Notes: generated from the letters alone by a model not told the origin. Numbered from the stretch's first letter, positions 17,901 through 26,309 are shown. The stretch: 64,000 nt of DNA from Streptomyces sp. NK15101 (GCF_020400725.1 NZ_JAINVG010000009.1:1-64000), one strand, 5' to 3'. Made by a program: numbers and translations.

Positions 17901-18917
17901 TTCTCGCCGGTCCAGCAGCTGTCCCAGGCGTTCGACGGCTACCAGCAGGCGGTCGTGGGCCTGGGCAGGCTGCGCACGTTGATGCGCGAGCCGGTCGGCA
18001 CGCCGGTCGCCGAGCGCCCGGTGCCGGTGCGCGAGCTGCGCGGCGAGATCGAGTTCGACCGGGTGTCGTTCGGCTACCGGGGCGGCGGGCGTGAGGTACT
18101 CCACGAGGTCAGCCTGCGGGTCGCCGCCGGCGAGACGGTGGCCCTGGTCGGGACGACCGGCGCGGGCAAGTCGACGATCGTCAAGCTCGTCGCCCGCTTC
18201 TACGACCCGACCGCCGGGACCGTACGGATCGACGGCACCGACCTGCGCGCCCTGGATCCGGCGGGGTACCGGCGCCGGCTCGGGGTCGTCCCGCAGGAGG
18301 CGTACCTGCTGGGCACGACCGTGCGGGACGCGATCGCGTACGGCCGTCCCGACGCCACCGACGCGGAGGTGGAGGCCGCGGCGCGGGCGGTCGGCGCGCA
18401 CGCGATGGTGGCCGGACTGCCGCACGGCTATCTGACCGAGGTCGGCGAGCGCGGCCGGGGCCTGTCCGCGGGCCAGCGGCAGCTGCTGGCGCTGGCCCGG
18501 GCCGAACTCGTCGACCCGGACGTCCTGTTGCTCGACGAGGCCACCGCCTCGCTCGACCTGGCCGGCGAACGCCGGGTGACCGCCGCGACGGCGGCGCTCA
18601 CCCGGCGGCGCACCACGCTCGTCGTGGCGCACCGGCTGACCACCGCCGCCCGCGCGGACCGGGTGATCGTGCTGCGGGACGGCACGGTCGCCGAGGCCGG
18701 CACGCACCACGAACTGCTCGCGGCGCACGGCCCGTACCGGAGGCTGTGGGACGCGTTCCGCGCCGCCGGCGGGGCGGCGAGCGTCGACCGGCTCGCGGAA
18801 TCCGGGACGGCACCCGGACGGCGGCCCGTCTCCACGGCCACGGCCACCCCCGCGCCCGTTCCCACAACCGTCCCCACGCCCGTCCCTGCGGCTGTCCCCA
18901 CGGAAGGAACGTCATGA
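14982..18917 (+). CDS. Fused two-module ABC exporter (TMD-NBD-TMD-NBD)
   Basis: A 1311-residue protein joining two complete MsbA-type half-transporters. GTG 14982 overlaps the previous stop. Module 1: six-helix membrane domain, Walker A GAAGSGKST (~387-395), signature LSGGQRQR (~491), Walker B VLVLDDATSAID (~511-522). Module 2: Walker A GTTGAGKST (~1057), signature LSAGQRQ (~1161), Walker B VLLLDEATASLD (~1181-1192). A ~100-residue Pro/Gly/Ala linker (about residues 590-690) and a Val/Pro/Thr-rich tail are also present. Module 1 has Asp for the catalytic Glu after Walker B, and module 2 has LSAGQ for LSGGQ. In heterodimeric exporters these changes fall in the same degenerate ATP site. Export of a toxic intermediate or product of the operon is an inference. 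Confidence 0.92.
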   Translation: MTVAPCRTADRTSPASPGPAGAGWVRRLVRYCLVHRSDLAWAYGAALVAAVATAVLPLVLRHVVDGVASPSAVLTPWVVLLLGLGALRFGASFMRRYRSGRVSLGVQYALRNDAFAALLRLGGRQQDELHTGQVVSRAVSDVTLVQMLLQFLPNMFGNALMFALSVALMFALSPLLTLVALVVGPVLWLIAYRSRRDLFPANWHAQQEAAEVASTVEAAVAGVRVVKGFGQEERELAELERRSRGLFSSRFRVARLTSGYNPALQAVPVLGQVAVLALGGWLALRGSVSLGTFVAFNAYLGSFVTPVRQVAMLLTVWQQARAGVERVLDIVDTAPGITDAPDAVAVPDGAPALEWDGVVFGHDATAAPLLDGFTLRVEPGETLALVGAAGSGKSTAAALLPRFFDPVAGTVRVGGVDVRGLRLAELRARIGFVFEEPHLLSDTIAANIAYGRPGAGPAEIRRAARLAQADAFVSALPDGYDTVIGEQGLTLSGGQRQRIALARAILPDPAVLVLDDATSAIDARVEAAIHAGLHQVARQRTTLVIAHRASTLELADRVAVLDHGRVVDTGTPDELRERSALYRSLLSPDEQPGELGVDEASAAEPPRPRGVTEELWRPAPDAPSAGPDVGARAAAAYAQAAATSGPGRAGPGGGLLGGAPAGEELRDRPAALPRVDVDPKVSPEQARAWDPDFGLRTLVRPFRLPLLGGLALVGSDALAQLAVPVLVRHGVDSGVGRSAPAVLLATSAVAAVVVLLGWLVNVAQVRVTGRTGERLLHTLRVRTYAQLQRLGLDYYEREQGGRIMTRMTTDVDALSAFLQTGLVTFVVSLLTMLGVLVALLVIDAGLAVTLLLALPVLVAATAVFRARSLPAYLDARERVSAVNAYLQENVALIRVTQAFGREARNARDFARLAGAFRDSRLRAQRLMATFFPFVEFLGTAATAVVLAIGAGQVRDGRLTAGVLIAFLLYIELFFSPVQQLSQAFDGYQQAVVGLGRLRTLMREPVGTPVAERPVPVRELRGEIEFDRVSFGYRGGGREVLHEVSLRVAAGETVALVGTTGAGKSTIVKLVARFYDPTAGTVRIDGTDLRALDPAGYRRRLGVVPQEAYLLGTTVRDAIAYGRPDATDAEVEAAARAVGAHAMVAGLPHGYLTEVGERGRGLSAGQRQLLALARAELVDPDVLLLDEATASLDLAGERRVTAATAALTRRRTTLVVAHRLTTAARADRVIVLRDGTVAEAGTHHELLAAHGPYRRLWDAFRAAGGAASVDRLAESGTAPGRRPVSTATATPAPVPTTVPTPVPAAVPTEGTS

Positions 18918-19951
18918 CCATCCCGTACCGGCCCTTCGGCCGCACCGGCGTGCAGACGAGCGCGCTCGCCCTCGGCGCGATGAACTTCGGCGCCCGGGGC
19001 AACCCGGACCACGAGGACGGGGTCCGCATCATCCACCGCGCCCTGGACGCCGGGATCAACATCGTCGACACGGCGGACGTGTACTCGCAGGGCGAGTCGG
19101 AGGTGATCGTCGGCAAGGCCCTCGCCGGTCGCCGGGACGACGTCTTCCTGGCCACCAAGTTCCACGGCCGCATGGGGGACGACGTCAACCGGTTCGGCAA
19201 CTCGCGCCGGTGGATCCACCGTGCCGTCGAGGACAGCCTGCGGCGTCTCGGCACCGACCACATCGACCTCTACCAGGTGCACCGGCCGGAGGAGGACACG
19301 GACTTCGACGAGACGCTCGGCGCACTGACCGATCTGGTCCGCCAGGGCAAGGTCCGCTACCTCGGCACGTCCACGTTCCCGCCGTCGCGGATCGTCGAGG
19401 GGCAGTGGATCGCGGAGAGGCGGGGCCGTGAGCGGGTGGTGGCCGAGCAGCCGCCGTACTCGATCCTGGCGCGCGGCGTGGAGGCCGAGGTGCTGCCGGT
19501 GGCCCAGCGGTACGGCTTGGCGGTGATCCCCTGGAGCCCGCTGGCCGGCGGCTGGCTGACCGGCCGCTACCGGGCAGGCGGGCCGCAGCCGGATTCGAGC
19601 CGGGCGGGCCGCCAGCCGGGCCGCTTCGAGATCGGCAGCGCGGAGAACGCGGCCAAGCTGGAGGCGGTCGAGGCGCTCGCGGCCCTGGCCGAGCAGTCGG
19701 GCCTCACCCTGATCGAACTGGCCCTCGGCTTCGTCCTCGCCCACCCGGCAGTCACCGCCCCGATCATCGGCCCGCGCACCCTGGAGCAGCTGGAGTCCCA
19801 GCTCGGCGCGGCCGACAGGCCCCTGCCGGCGGACGTCCTGGACGAGATCGACAAGATCGTTCCCCCGGGCACCACCCTGTCGTCCCAGGACTCGGGTTAC
19901 GCCCCGCCGTCCCTGCGCGAGCCGGCGATCCGCCGACGTCCCCTCGGCTGA
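18914..19951 (+). CDS. Aldo/keto reductase
   Basis: A 345-residue NADPH-type TIM-barrel oxidoreductase. The catalytic tetrad D52, Y57 (DTADVY), K82 (ATKF) and H123 (YQVHRP) is complete, as are the C-terminal cofactor-binding residues around PIIGPRTLEQLE. GGAAGGAA precedes the start, and ATG 18914 overlaps the exporter stop (ATGA), so it is the last gene of the organosulfur operon. A natural role would be reduction of the aldehyde left after desulfonation; this is inference. A strong hairpin 51 bp downstream closes the operon. Confidence 0.92.
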   Translation: MTIPYRPFGRTGVQTSALALGAMNFGARGNPDHEDGVRIIHRALDAGINIVDTADVYSQGESEVIVGKALAGRRDDVFLATKFHGRMGDDVNRFGNSRRWIHRAVEDSLRRLGTDHIDLYQVHRPEEDTDFDETLGALTDLVRQGKVRYLGTSTFPPSRIVEGQWIAERRGRERVVAEQPPYSILARGVEAEVLPVAQRYGLAVIPWSPLAGGWLTGRYRAGGPQPDSSRAGRQPGRFEIGSAENAAKLEAVEALAALAEQSGLTLIELALGFVLAHPAVTAPIIGPRTLEQLESQLGAADRPLPADVLDEIDKIVPPGTTLSSQDSGYAPPSLREPAIRRRPLG

Positions 19952-20002
19952 CGGGGACGGATCAGGGCGGGCCCGGCCCGCCGACGGCTCGCCGAAGCCG
20001 AT

Positions 20003-20034
20003 CCGGGGGCCGCGGCGATCACCGCGGCCCCCGG
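20003..20034. terminator. Hairpin between convergent aldo/keto reductase and UvrA-like genes
   Basis: CCGGGGGCCGCGG (20003-20015) is perfectly complementary to 20022-20034 with a 6-nt loop. It lies between converging genes, so it can serve both directions. About 240 bp of further gene-free DNA follows before the UvrA-like stop. Confidence 0.8.
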
Positions 20035-20275
20035 GAGCGATGAACCACGCACAGGCGCCCACTTGCCCGACGAGGCGTCAGCCATGAGAAGCCGGAGGCC
20101 CCTCGTGACGGTCAGGACCCCGATGACCGCCGTGACCACGCCAATCGCAGGTACGAGCGGGGGAAACACCGGGCCGGACGGGCCGAGAGTCGCTTTGCCG
20201 AGGATGAGCGACGTCACCAGCGCGGCCCCGCGTCCCGAAGCCGGCCGGCCGGGTACTCAGCCGCTCGCGCCGTCG

Positions 20276-22744
20276 TCAGGAGCGCGCCAGTCGGGCCGCG
20301 AGATAGGGCGCGGTGGCGCTGCGGCGGGCCTTCGCCACCTTGGCCGGCGGGCCCGCCGCGACCACCCGTCCGCCCGCGTCGCCGCCGCCCGGACCGAGGT
20401 CGATGACCCAGTCGGCGGTGGCGATCGTGTCCAGGTCGTGCTCGACGAGGACGACCGTGTTGCCGGCGTCGACGAGCCGGTGCAGCTGCCGCAGCAGCAG
20501 CGCGATGTCCGAGGGGTGCAGCCCCGCCGTCGGCTCGTCGAGCAGGTAGAGCGCGTGCCCGCGGCGGGCTCGCTGCAGTTCGGTGGCCAGTTTGACGCGT
20601 TGTGCCTCACCGCCGCTGAGTTCCGTCGCGGGCTGGCCCAGCCGCAGGTACCCCAGTCCCACCTCGCGCAACGTCTCCAGACTGCGGGAGGCGGCCGGGA
20701 CGGCGGCCAGGAACTCGGCGGCGGCGTCGACGGACAGCGCCAGTACTTCCGCGATGTTCTTGCCGCGGTAGGTGACCTCCAGCGTTTCGGCGTTGTACCG
20801 GGCGCCTTCGCAGGTCGGGCACGGCGCGTAGGTGCCGGGCAGGAACAGCAGTTCCACCGCGACGAACCCTTCGCCCTGGCAGGTCTCGCACCGCCCCTCG
20901 GGCACGTTGAAGGAGAACCGCCCGGCCGAGTAGCCGCGCGCCCCGGCTTCGTCCGTCGCCGCGTACAGCTTGCGCACCGCGTCGAACATCCCGGTGTACG
21001 TGGCCAGGTTGGACCGGGGCGTCCGGCCGATGGGCCGTTGGTCGACCCGGACCAGCCGGTCGAACGACTCGACCCCCGACGCGTCCTGGACGTCGACCTC
21101 CAGCCGCGCCTCGTCGGGCTCCTCGGGTACGAGTCCGAGGTGGCCGCGGACGACCTCGGCGAGCACCTGCGTCACCAGCGTCGACTTCCCGGAACCGGAC
21201 ACGCCCGTCACCGCCGTCAGTACGCGGAGCGGTACGTCGACGGACACGTCGTGCAGATTGTGCCGGGAGACGCCGCGCAGGCGCAGCCAGCCGTGCGGCG
21301 TGCGCGGGCGGTGATCGAGCGGCTGGGCGCGCCCGAACAGGTACTGGCTGGTGGCCGACTCCCCGACCCGCTCGAGACCGGCGACCGGGCCGCTGTACAG
21401 CACGCGTCCGCCGCCCTCGCCCGCACCGGGACCGATGTCGACCACCCAGTCCGCCCGCCGCACCACGTCCATGTCGTGCTCCACGACGAACAGCGAGTTG
21501 CCCGCCGCCTTGAGGCGGTCCAGCACCTCCAGCAGCGGTTCCGCGTCAGCCGGGTGCAGGCCCGCGGAGGGTTCGTCGAGGACGTAGACGACGCCGAACA
21601 GCCCCGAACGCAGCTGGGTGGCGATCCGCAGGCGCTGCGCCTCGCCCGGCGACAGGGTCGTCGAGCGGCGCCCGAGGCTGAGATATCCCAGGCCCAGGTC
21701 GAGCAGCACCTCGATCCGCGCGACGAGATCGCCGCAGATCCGGACCGCGGCCTCGGTCGTCTCCCCGGACCGGGCGGTCGACGTGGTGGCGTCGGCCTCG
21801 GACCGCCCCGCGACGGGCCGCAGCAGCGCCACGACCTCGGTGAGCGGCATCGCGCTGATCTCGGCGATGGAACGTCCGGCGAAGGTCACGGCGAGCGCCT
21901 CGGGCCGCAGTCCGCTGCCGTGACAGGCGGGGCAGGGCACACTCCTGACGAACCGCAGCGCCCGTTCGCGCGTCTTCTCGCTCTTGGAGTCGGCGAGGAC
22001 GTGCATGACGTGCTTGCGGGCGCTCCAGAACTTCCCCTGGTAGCCGTAGTCGACGCGGCCCTCCTCCGGCTCGATGTACACGGAGGGCTGCTCGTCCGTG
22101 TACAGCAGCCAGTCCCGGTCCTTCTTCCTGAGCCTGCGCCACGGCCGGTCGATGTCGATCCCCAGGCCGTTCACGACACTGCGCAGGTTGGCGCCCTGCC
22201 AGGCGCCCGGCCAGGCGGCGATCGCCCCCTCGCGGATGCTCAGCGAGGGGTCCGGGACGAGCAGGTCCTCGGCGACGTCGTGCACGACGCCCAGCCCGTG
22301 GCACTCCGGGCAGGCGCCGGCCGCGGTGTTGGGGGAGAACGACTCGGCTTCCAGCCGTGCGGCCCGGGGCGGATAGGTGCCGGCGCGGGAGTACAGCATG
22401 CGCAACAGGTTCGACAGCGTGGTGAGGGTGCCGACCGTCGAGCGCGAGCCGGGCGACCCGCGTCGCTGCTGCAGGGCCACGGCCGGCGGCAGCCCGGTGA
22501 TCTCCTGCACGTGCGGTGCGCCGACCTGTTGCAACAGCCTTCGGGCGTACGGTGCCACGGACTCGAAGTAGCGCCGCTGGGCCTCCGCGTAGAGCGTGCC
22601 GAACGCGAGTGAGGACTTGCCCGAGCCGGAGACGCCGGTGAAGGCGACCAGCGCGTCCCGCGGAACGTCGACATCGATGTTCCGCAGGTTGTTCTCACCG
22701 GCGCCCCGGACATGCACGAAGGGGTCGGTCGTGTCCTCGTTCAC
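20276..22744 (-). CDS. Short UvrA-like ABC ATPase (UvrA2/DrrC type)
   Basis: An 822-residue excinuclease-A-like protein starting GTG at 22744 with AGGAA just upstream. Two ATP-binding halves are seen: GVSGSGKSSLAFGTLYAE near the N-terminus and GVSGSGKSTLVTQVL in the second half. Zinc-module motifs CPECHGLG, CPACHGSG, CETCQGEG and CPTCEGARY are present, with two signatures of the LSPGEAQRL and LSGGEAQRV types. Housekeeping UvrA is about 950 residues or longer. The shorter form is typical of UvrA2 and the daunorubicin-resistance protein DrrC, which lack part of the UvrB-binding region and protect DNA from intercalators. It stands alone, with no biosynthetic genes beside it. Confidence 0.9.
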   Translation of the reverse strand: MNEDTTDPFVHVRGAGENNLRNIDVDVPRDALVAFTGVSGSGKSSLAFGTLYAEAQRRYFESVAPYARRLLQQVGAPHVQEITGLPPAVALQQRRGSPGSRSTVGTLTTLSNLLRMLYSRAGTYPPRAARLEAESFSPNTAAGACPECHGLGVVHDVAEDLLVPDPSLSIREGAIAAWPGAWQGANLRSVVNGLGIDIDRPWRRLRKKDRDWLLYTDEQPSVYIEPEEGRVDYGYQGKFWSARKHVMHVLADSKSEKTRERALRFVRSVPCPACHGSGLRPEALAVTFAGRSIAEISAMPLTEVVALLRPVAGRSEADATTSTARSGETTEAAVRICGDLVARIEVLLDLGLGYLSLGRRSTTLSPGEAQRLRIATQLRSGLFGVVYVLDEPSAGLHPADAEPLLEVLDRLKAAGNSLFVVEHDMDVVRRADWVVDIGPGAGEGGGRVLYSGPVAGLERVGESATSQYLFGRAQPLDHRPRTPHGWLRLRGVSRHNLHDVSVDVPLRVLTAVTGVSGSGKSTLVTQVLAEVVRGHLGLVPEEPDEARLEVDVQDASGVESFDRLVRVDQRPIGRTPRSNLATYTGMFDAVRKLYAATDEAGARGYSAGRFSFNVPEGRCETCQGEGFVAVELLFLPGTYAPCPTCEGARYNAETLEVTYRGKNIAEVLALSVDAAAEFLAAVPAASRSLETLREVGLGYLRLGQPATELSGGEAQRVKLATELQRARRGHALYLLDEPTAGLHPSDIALLLRQLHRLVDAGNTVVLVEHDLDTIATADWVIDLGPGGGDAGGRVVAAGPPAKVAKARRSATAPYLAARLARS

Positions 22745-22796
22745 CGTTCCTGATTACCTGATCGCGCCGCGAACCGCGCGACAGGCGCCGTCACCG

Positions 22797-22826
22797 GCTC
22801 CCGCTCCCGCTCCCGCTCCCGCTCCC
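22797..22826. repeat. Hexanucleotide microsatellite (GCTCCC) x5
   Basis: Five perfect tandem copies of GCTCCC lie about 50 bp upstream of the UvrA-like GTG start. This is short and low-complexity; a spacing effect on the UvrA-like promoter is possible but not shown. Confidence 0.9.
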
Positions 22827-23479
22827 GGGGAACGTCCGGGGGTGCTCCACCGTGGATGTGCCGACCGGGGGGACGCCGAGCCGGTGCTCGTGATGGCGCA
22901 CGCGACCGTGTGGCCCGGTGGGTGCAGACCAGGGCCCGGCAGGCCGTGAAAGAGACCGTGCTCAGCTCGGCGGGCCCCCGGGCACCGGGTCGAGGTGCCT
23001 GCGGGCAGTCAGCCGCCGCGGGGCCCTTCATCGGTCGTCTCGCGCCCCTCCATCCGGGCCGGGCCGGTGAGGAAGAGGGCGGCTCTCCGCAACGTGTCCA
23101 CGGTCATGACTGTCGGTATCGGGGTGGTCGTCCGCTACGCGGGCTTGGTGGTCGTCGACCTGGTGTGGGCGCTGTTCGTCCTCGACGACCGGCCGTTCGC
23201 TTCCACTGGTGGTCGTCCGGGCAGGAGCCGCTGATCGGCCGGTGCGCGGTTGTTTCGCCCCGGGGCCGACGGGTACCCGCAGGGCGCGCCGCCGGAGCGC
23301 CGAAGCTCCGCCTGGCGGGCCGGTGGCGGCACCACCGATCCATCCGATCCGGGTGGAACGGCCTGTAGAGGCGTGCCGGGGCCACGGACTCCGTCGTAGC
23401 GACTTCCGCGAGTCAGGCTCTTCGCGCCGCCTCGTCATCGCCGTGCCGCGGCCATGCCGCGGCACCGAGGGAAGTCATC
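22827..23479. other. Gene-free intergenic region upstream of divergent genes
   Basis: About 650 bp between the UvrA-like gene (leftward) and the zinc dehydrogenase (rightward). Open frames here have arginine/proline-rich, non-protein-like composition. A 42-codon hydrophobic ORF at 23106-23234 lacks a ribosome site. I see no convincing gene or RNA structure. Confidence 0.5.
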
Positions 23480-24655
23480 ATGAAGGCAGCGGTATACGAA
23501 GGACCGCGAACGGTCACAGTGAAGGACGTACCGGACGCGAAGATCGAACACCCCTGCGACATCATCGTCAAGATCACCACCACCAACATCTGCGGTTCGG
23601 ACCTGCACATGTACGAGGGCCGCACCTCGTTCGAGTCCGGCCGCACCCTGGGACACGAGAACCTGGGCCAGGTGGTGGAGGTCGGCCCGGCCGTCCGCAA
23701 GGTCCAGGTCGGCGAGTACGTGGTCCTGCCCTTCAACATCGCCTGCGGCTTCTGCAAGCAGTGCGAGCGGGGTCTGACCAACTACTGCCTGACCATGCAG
23801 CCGGAACCCGCCCTCGCGGGAGCCGCCTACGGATTCGCCGAGATGGGCCCCTACCAGGGCGGCCAGGCGGAGCTGCTGCGCGTGCCCTACGGCGACTTCA
23901 ACGCGCTGCGTCTGGGCGAGGACGCCGCCGAGCGGCAGACCGACTACGTGATGCTCGCCGACATCTTCCCCACCGGCTATCACGCCACCGAGATGGCCCA
24001 CGTCAAGCCGGGCGACCAGACCATCGTCTTCGGGGCCGGTCCCGTCGGGCTGATGGCGACCTACTCCGCCCTCCTCAAGGGCGCCGGCCGCGTCTGGACG
24101 GCCGACCACCAGCCCGACCGGCTGCGCATGGCGGAGGAGATCGGGGCCATCCCGATCAACACCGCCGAGCAGAACCCGGCGGAGGTCGTCAAGGAGGCCA
24201 CCCTCGGTCTGGGCGCCGACAACGGCTGCGAATGCGTCGGCTACCAGGCCCACGACCCCCAGGGACACGAGGACGCGAGCCTCACGCTCAACGGCCTGAT
24301 CGACTCGGTCAGGTTCACGGGCGACATCGGCGTGGTGGGCGTGTTCCTGCCCGAGGACCCCGGCGGCGCGGAGGCCCAGGGCGAGCTGGAGGCCCAGGGC
24401 AAGGTCCCGATCGACTTCGGCATGATGTGGTTCAAGGGCCAGCGCATGGGCACGGGGCAGGCGCCGGTGAAGAAGTACAACCGGGCGCTGCGGGATCTGA
24501 TCGCCGGCGGGAGGGCGAAGCCGAGCTTCGTCGTCTCCCACGAGCTCAGCCTGGACGAGGCCCCCACCGCCTACGAGCACTTCGACGCCCGTGACGAGGG
24601 CTGGACCAAGGTGGTCCTGCATCCGAACGGACACGGGAACGGCCACAAGCGGTAG
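23480..24655 (+). CDS. Zinc-dependent dehydrogenase, glutathione-independent formaldehyde dehydrogenase-like
   Basis: A 391-residue medium-chain dehydrogenase/reductase preceded by GAGGGAAG. Catalytic zinc ligands are C38, H59 and E60 (GHE); structural zinc ligands are C89, C92, C95 and C103. The NAD-binding loop GAGPVGLMA is intact. Length and the long insertion after the structural zinc match the FdhA/PFDH branch, which oxidises formaldehyde and other short aldehydes with tightly bound NAD. It stands as a single gene with its own terminator. It could detoxify formaldehyde made by oxidative N-demethylation in the neighbouring island, but no operon link is visible. Confidence 0.88.
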   Translation: MKAAVYEGPRTVTVKDVPDAKIEHPCDIIVKITTTNICGSDLHMYEGRTSFESGRTLGHENLGQVVEVGPAVRKVQVGEYVVLPFNIACGFCKQCERGLTNYCLTMQPEPALAGAAYGFAEMGPYQGGQAELLRVPYGDFNALRLGEDAAERQTDYVMLADIFPTGYHATEMAHVKPGDQTIVFGAGPVGLMATYSALLKGAGRVWTADHQPDRLRMAEEIGAIPINTAEQNPAEVVKEATLGLGADNGCECVGYQAHDPQGHEDASLTLNGLIDSVRFTGDIGVVGVFLPEDPGGAEAQGELEAQGKVPIDFGMMWFKGQRMGTGQAPVKKYNRALRDLIAGGRAKPSFVVSHELSLDEAPTAYEHFDARDEGWTKVVLHPNGHGNGHKR

Positions 24656-24843
24656 GAGACCCGGGGCCGCCGTACCCCCCGTTCCCCCGGACCGGTCCGG
24701 GAACGGGTAGCGGTATGCCCGTCCGCCGGACGGGGCTGGGGGCGATCGCCGTGCTCCGGCGGGACCCGAACCGACAAGGATTGCCCGCGCTCCGGCCCGG
24801 AGGACGGACGGCGGACGTTCAGCGGTGTCCGCAGCGGGCAGCA

Positions 24844-24877
24844 CCCCCTCCCCGCGGCCTCGGCCGCGGGGAGGGGG
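24844..24877 (+). terminator. Strong hairpin downstream of the zinc dehydrogenase
   Basis: CCCCCTCCCCGCGGC (24844-24858) pairs perfectly with 24863-24877, giving a 15-bp stem and a 4-nt loop. The remaining part of the 24656-25075 gap shows no gene. Confidence 0.85.
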
Positions 24878-25075
24878 CCGTGTGGGGGGCTTCCTCGCCC
24901 GACGGTTGCCGCGGTTGCCGCACCTCGACCGGGCCGACGCGACGCGGCAGAGGCACCTCTCGGAACTCCCCCGCGGGCATCCGTGATCACCCCCGCCCCG
25001 ACGGGCCGGCAGCCGGCCCATGACTTCCGGACCTCGGTCCGGAGGTGGCGGTCGGAAGTGGGCGGATCCGGGGCG

Positions 25076-25123
25076 TTGACAGTGCCGCCGATACCTCTCG
25101 ATACTGACTGACGGTTCAGTTAG
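25076..25123 (+). promoter_or_regulatory. Promoter and TetR-type operator of the acyl-CoA dehydrogenase operon
   Basis: A consensus -35 TTGACA (25076-25081) is followed after 18 bp by GATACT (25100-25105). The palindrome CTGACTG-N6-CAGTTAG (25104-25123) overlaps the end of the -10 and the expected transcription start, so a bound protein would block initiation. The palindrome matches the one beside the TetR gene (34038-34057) at 17 of 20 bases when that is read on its reverse strand. Both sites also share the 12-mer TTGACAGTGCCG upstream. Confidence 0.75.
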
Positions 25124-25151
25124 CGACCCTGTTGCCACACCTGGAGGCACC

Positions 25152-26309
25152 ATGTCCGACCTCCCCACCGAGCTGGTCCCGTTCACCCCCGAACAGCGTG
25201 GCATCGTCGAACTCACCCGGACCTTCGCCCGTGACGAGATCCGCCCGCGGGCGCGCGCCGTGGACGAGGCCGACGTCGAGACGCCGTGGGACCTGTGGCA
25301 CAAGGCCGCCAAGGTCGGCATCACCGGCTTCATGCTTCCCGAGGAGTACGGAGGCGGCGGCTTCACCGACGTCTTCACCCAGTGCCTCGTGCAGGAGGAG
25401 CTGTGCGTCGGCGACCTCGGCATCGGAAACCTGCTCTGCTCCAACGGATTCTTCGCCGACCCGGTGCTCGAACTCGGCACCGAGGAACAGAAGCGGACCT
25501 GGCTCACCCCGCTGACCGGTCCCGACACCCCGATGACCGCCCTGGCCACCACGGAGCCCGGCGCAGGCTCCGACGCCGCGTCCATCGTGACGACGGCCAC
25601 CCGCACCGACGGCGGCTACCTGCTGAGCGGCCAGAAGGCCTGGATCTCCAACGCGGGCGAGGCCGAGCAGTACGTCGTCTTCGCCAAGACCGACCCCACC
25701 CGGCGTTCCAGGGGCGTGACCGCCTTCCTGCTGCGCAAGGACACTCCCGGCGTCACCTTCGGCGAGCCCATGCGCAAGATGGGCCAGCGCGCCATCGTGT
25801 GCCGGGAGGTCTTCTTCGCCGACGCCCTCGTGCCCGAGGAGAACCGCCTCGGAGAGGAGGGGCAGGGCTTCCAGGGACTCATGCGGACCTTCGACGTCTC
25901 GCGGGTCGTGCTGGGGGCGGCGGCGACCGGCGTGGCGCGGGCCGCGTACGAGTACGCACGCGACTACGCGCGCACCCGGCAGCAGTTCGGCAAACCGATC
26001 GTCGAGCACCAGGCGGTGGCGTTCCGCCTGGCCGACATGCGGACCCGGATCGAGCAGGCCCGCCTGATGACCTGGCGCGCCGCCAAGCGCCTGGACGCCG
26101 GCCTGTCCGCGACGACCGAGGCCGCCATGGCCAAACTGACCGCCTCGGAGACGGCCGCGTACTGCACCTGGGCCGCCGTGCAGACCCTCGGCGGCTGGGG
26201 CTACTCGCGCGAGTACCCGGTGGAGCAGTGGATGCGGGACGCCAAGCTGGAGGAGATCGAGGAGGGCACCTCGGACATCATGCGGCTCGTGATCTCGCGG
26301 GGCCTGTGA
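25152..26309 (+). CDS. Acyl-CoA dehydrogenase
   Basis: A 385-residue FAD enzyme with GGAGG before the ATG. Typical blocks are present: MTALATTEPGAGSDAAS (flavin/substrate region), ISNAGEAEQYVVFAK, and GKPIVEHQAVAFRLADM. The catalytic base is E371 in EEGTSDIMR, the position used by short/medium-chain enzymes. It should introduce an alpha,beta double bond into an acyl-CoA, passing electrons to ETF. It heads a five-gene operon in which every junction overlaps (TGATG, then ATGA three times), so the enzymes are made together. The acyl chain is unknown; a polar or branched C4-C6 acyl group derived from an amino acid fits the neighbours. Confidence 0.93.
   Translation: MSDLPTELVPFTPEQRGIVELTRTFARDEIRPRARAVDEADVETPWDLWHKAAKVGITGFMLPEEYGGGGFTDVFTQCLVQEELCVGDLGIGNLLCSNGFFADPVLELGTEEQKRTWLTPLTGPDTPMTALATTEPGAGSDAASIVTTATRTDGGYLLSGQKAWISNAGEAEQYVVFAKTDPTRRSRGVTAFLLRKDTPGVTFGEPMRKMGQRAIVCREVFFADALVPEENRLGEEGQGFQGLMRTFDVSRVVLGAAATGVARAAYEYARDYARTRQQFGKPIVEHQAVAFRLADMRTRIEQARLMTWRAAKRLDAGLSATTEAAMAKLTASETAAYCTWAAVQTLGGWGYSREYPVEQWMRDAKLEEIEEGTSDIMRLVISRGL

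Noticed and set aside
14922..18728. 1268-codon minus-strand open frame opposite the fused exporter
   Set aside because: Shadow of a well-supported ABC exporter. The translation is rich in Arg, His and Gln with no motif, and no ribosome site.
19897..20217. 106-codon minus-strand ORF with a hydrophobic stretch (PLVPAIGVVTAVIGVLTV)
   Set aside because: It reads through the terminator stem at 20003-20034 and into the aldo/keto reductase gene. The second half is Arg/Ala-rich and no ribosome site precedes the GTG. A decayed small membrane gene is possible but not supportable.
20063..22612. 849-codon plus-strand open frame opposite the UvrA-like gene
   Set aside because: The minus strand has all UvrA-type motifs; the plus frame has none and is a GC-frame shadow.
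22797..22826. GCTCCC microsatellite as coding repeat (Arg-Glu on the minus strand)
   Set aside because: The minus-strand frame carrying it overlaps no plausible gene and starts without a ribosome site.
23106..23234. 42-codon ORF with a transmembrane-like segment
   Set aside because: No ribosome site, no known family, and it lies within otherwise non-coding DNA; chance hydrophobicity is likely.
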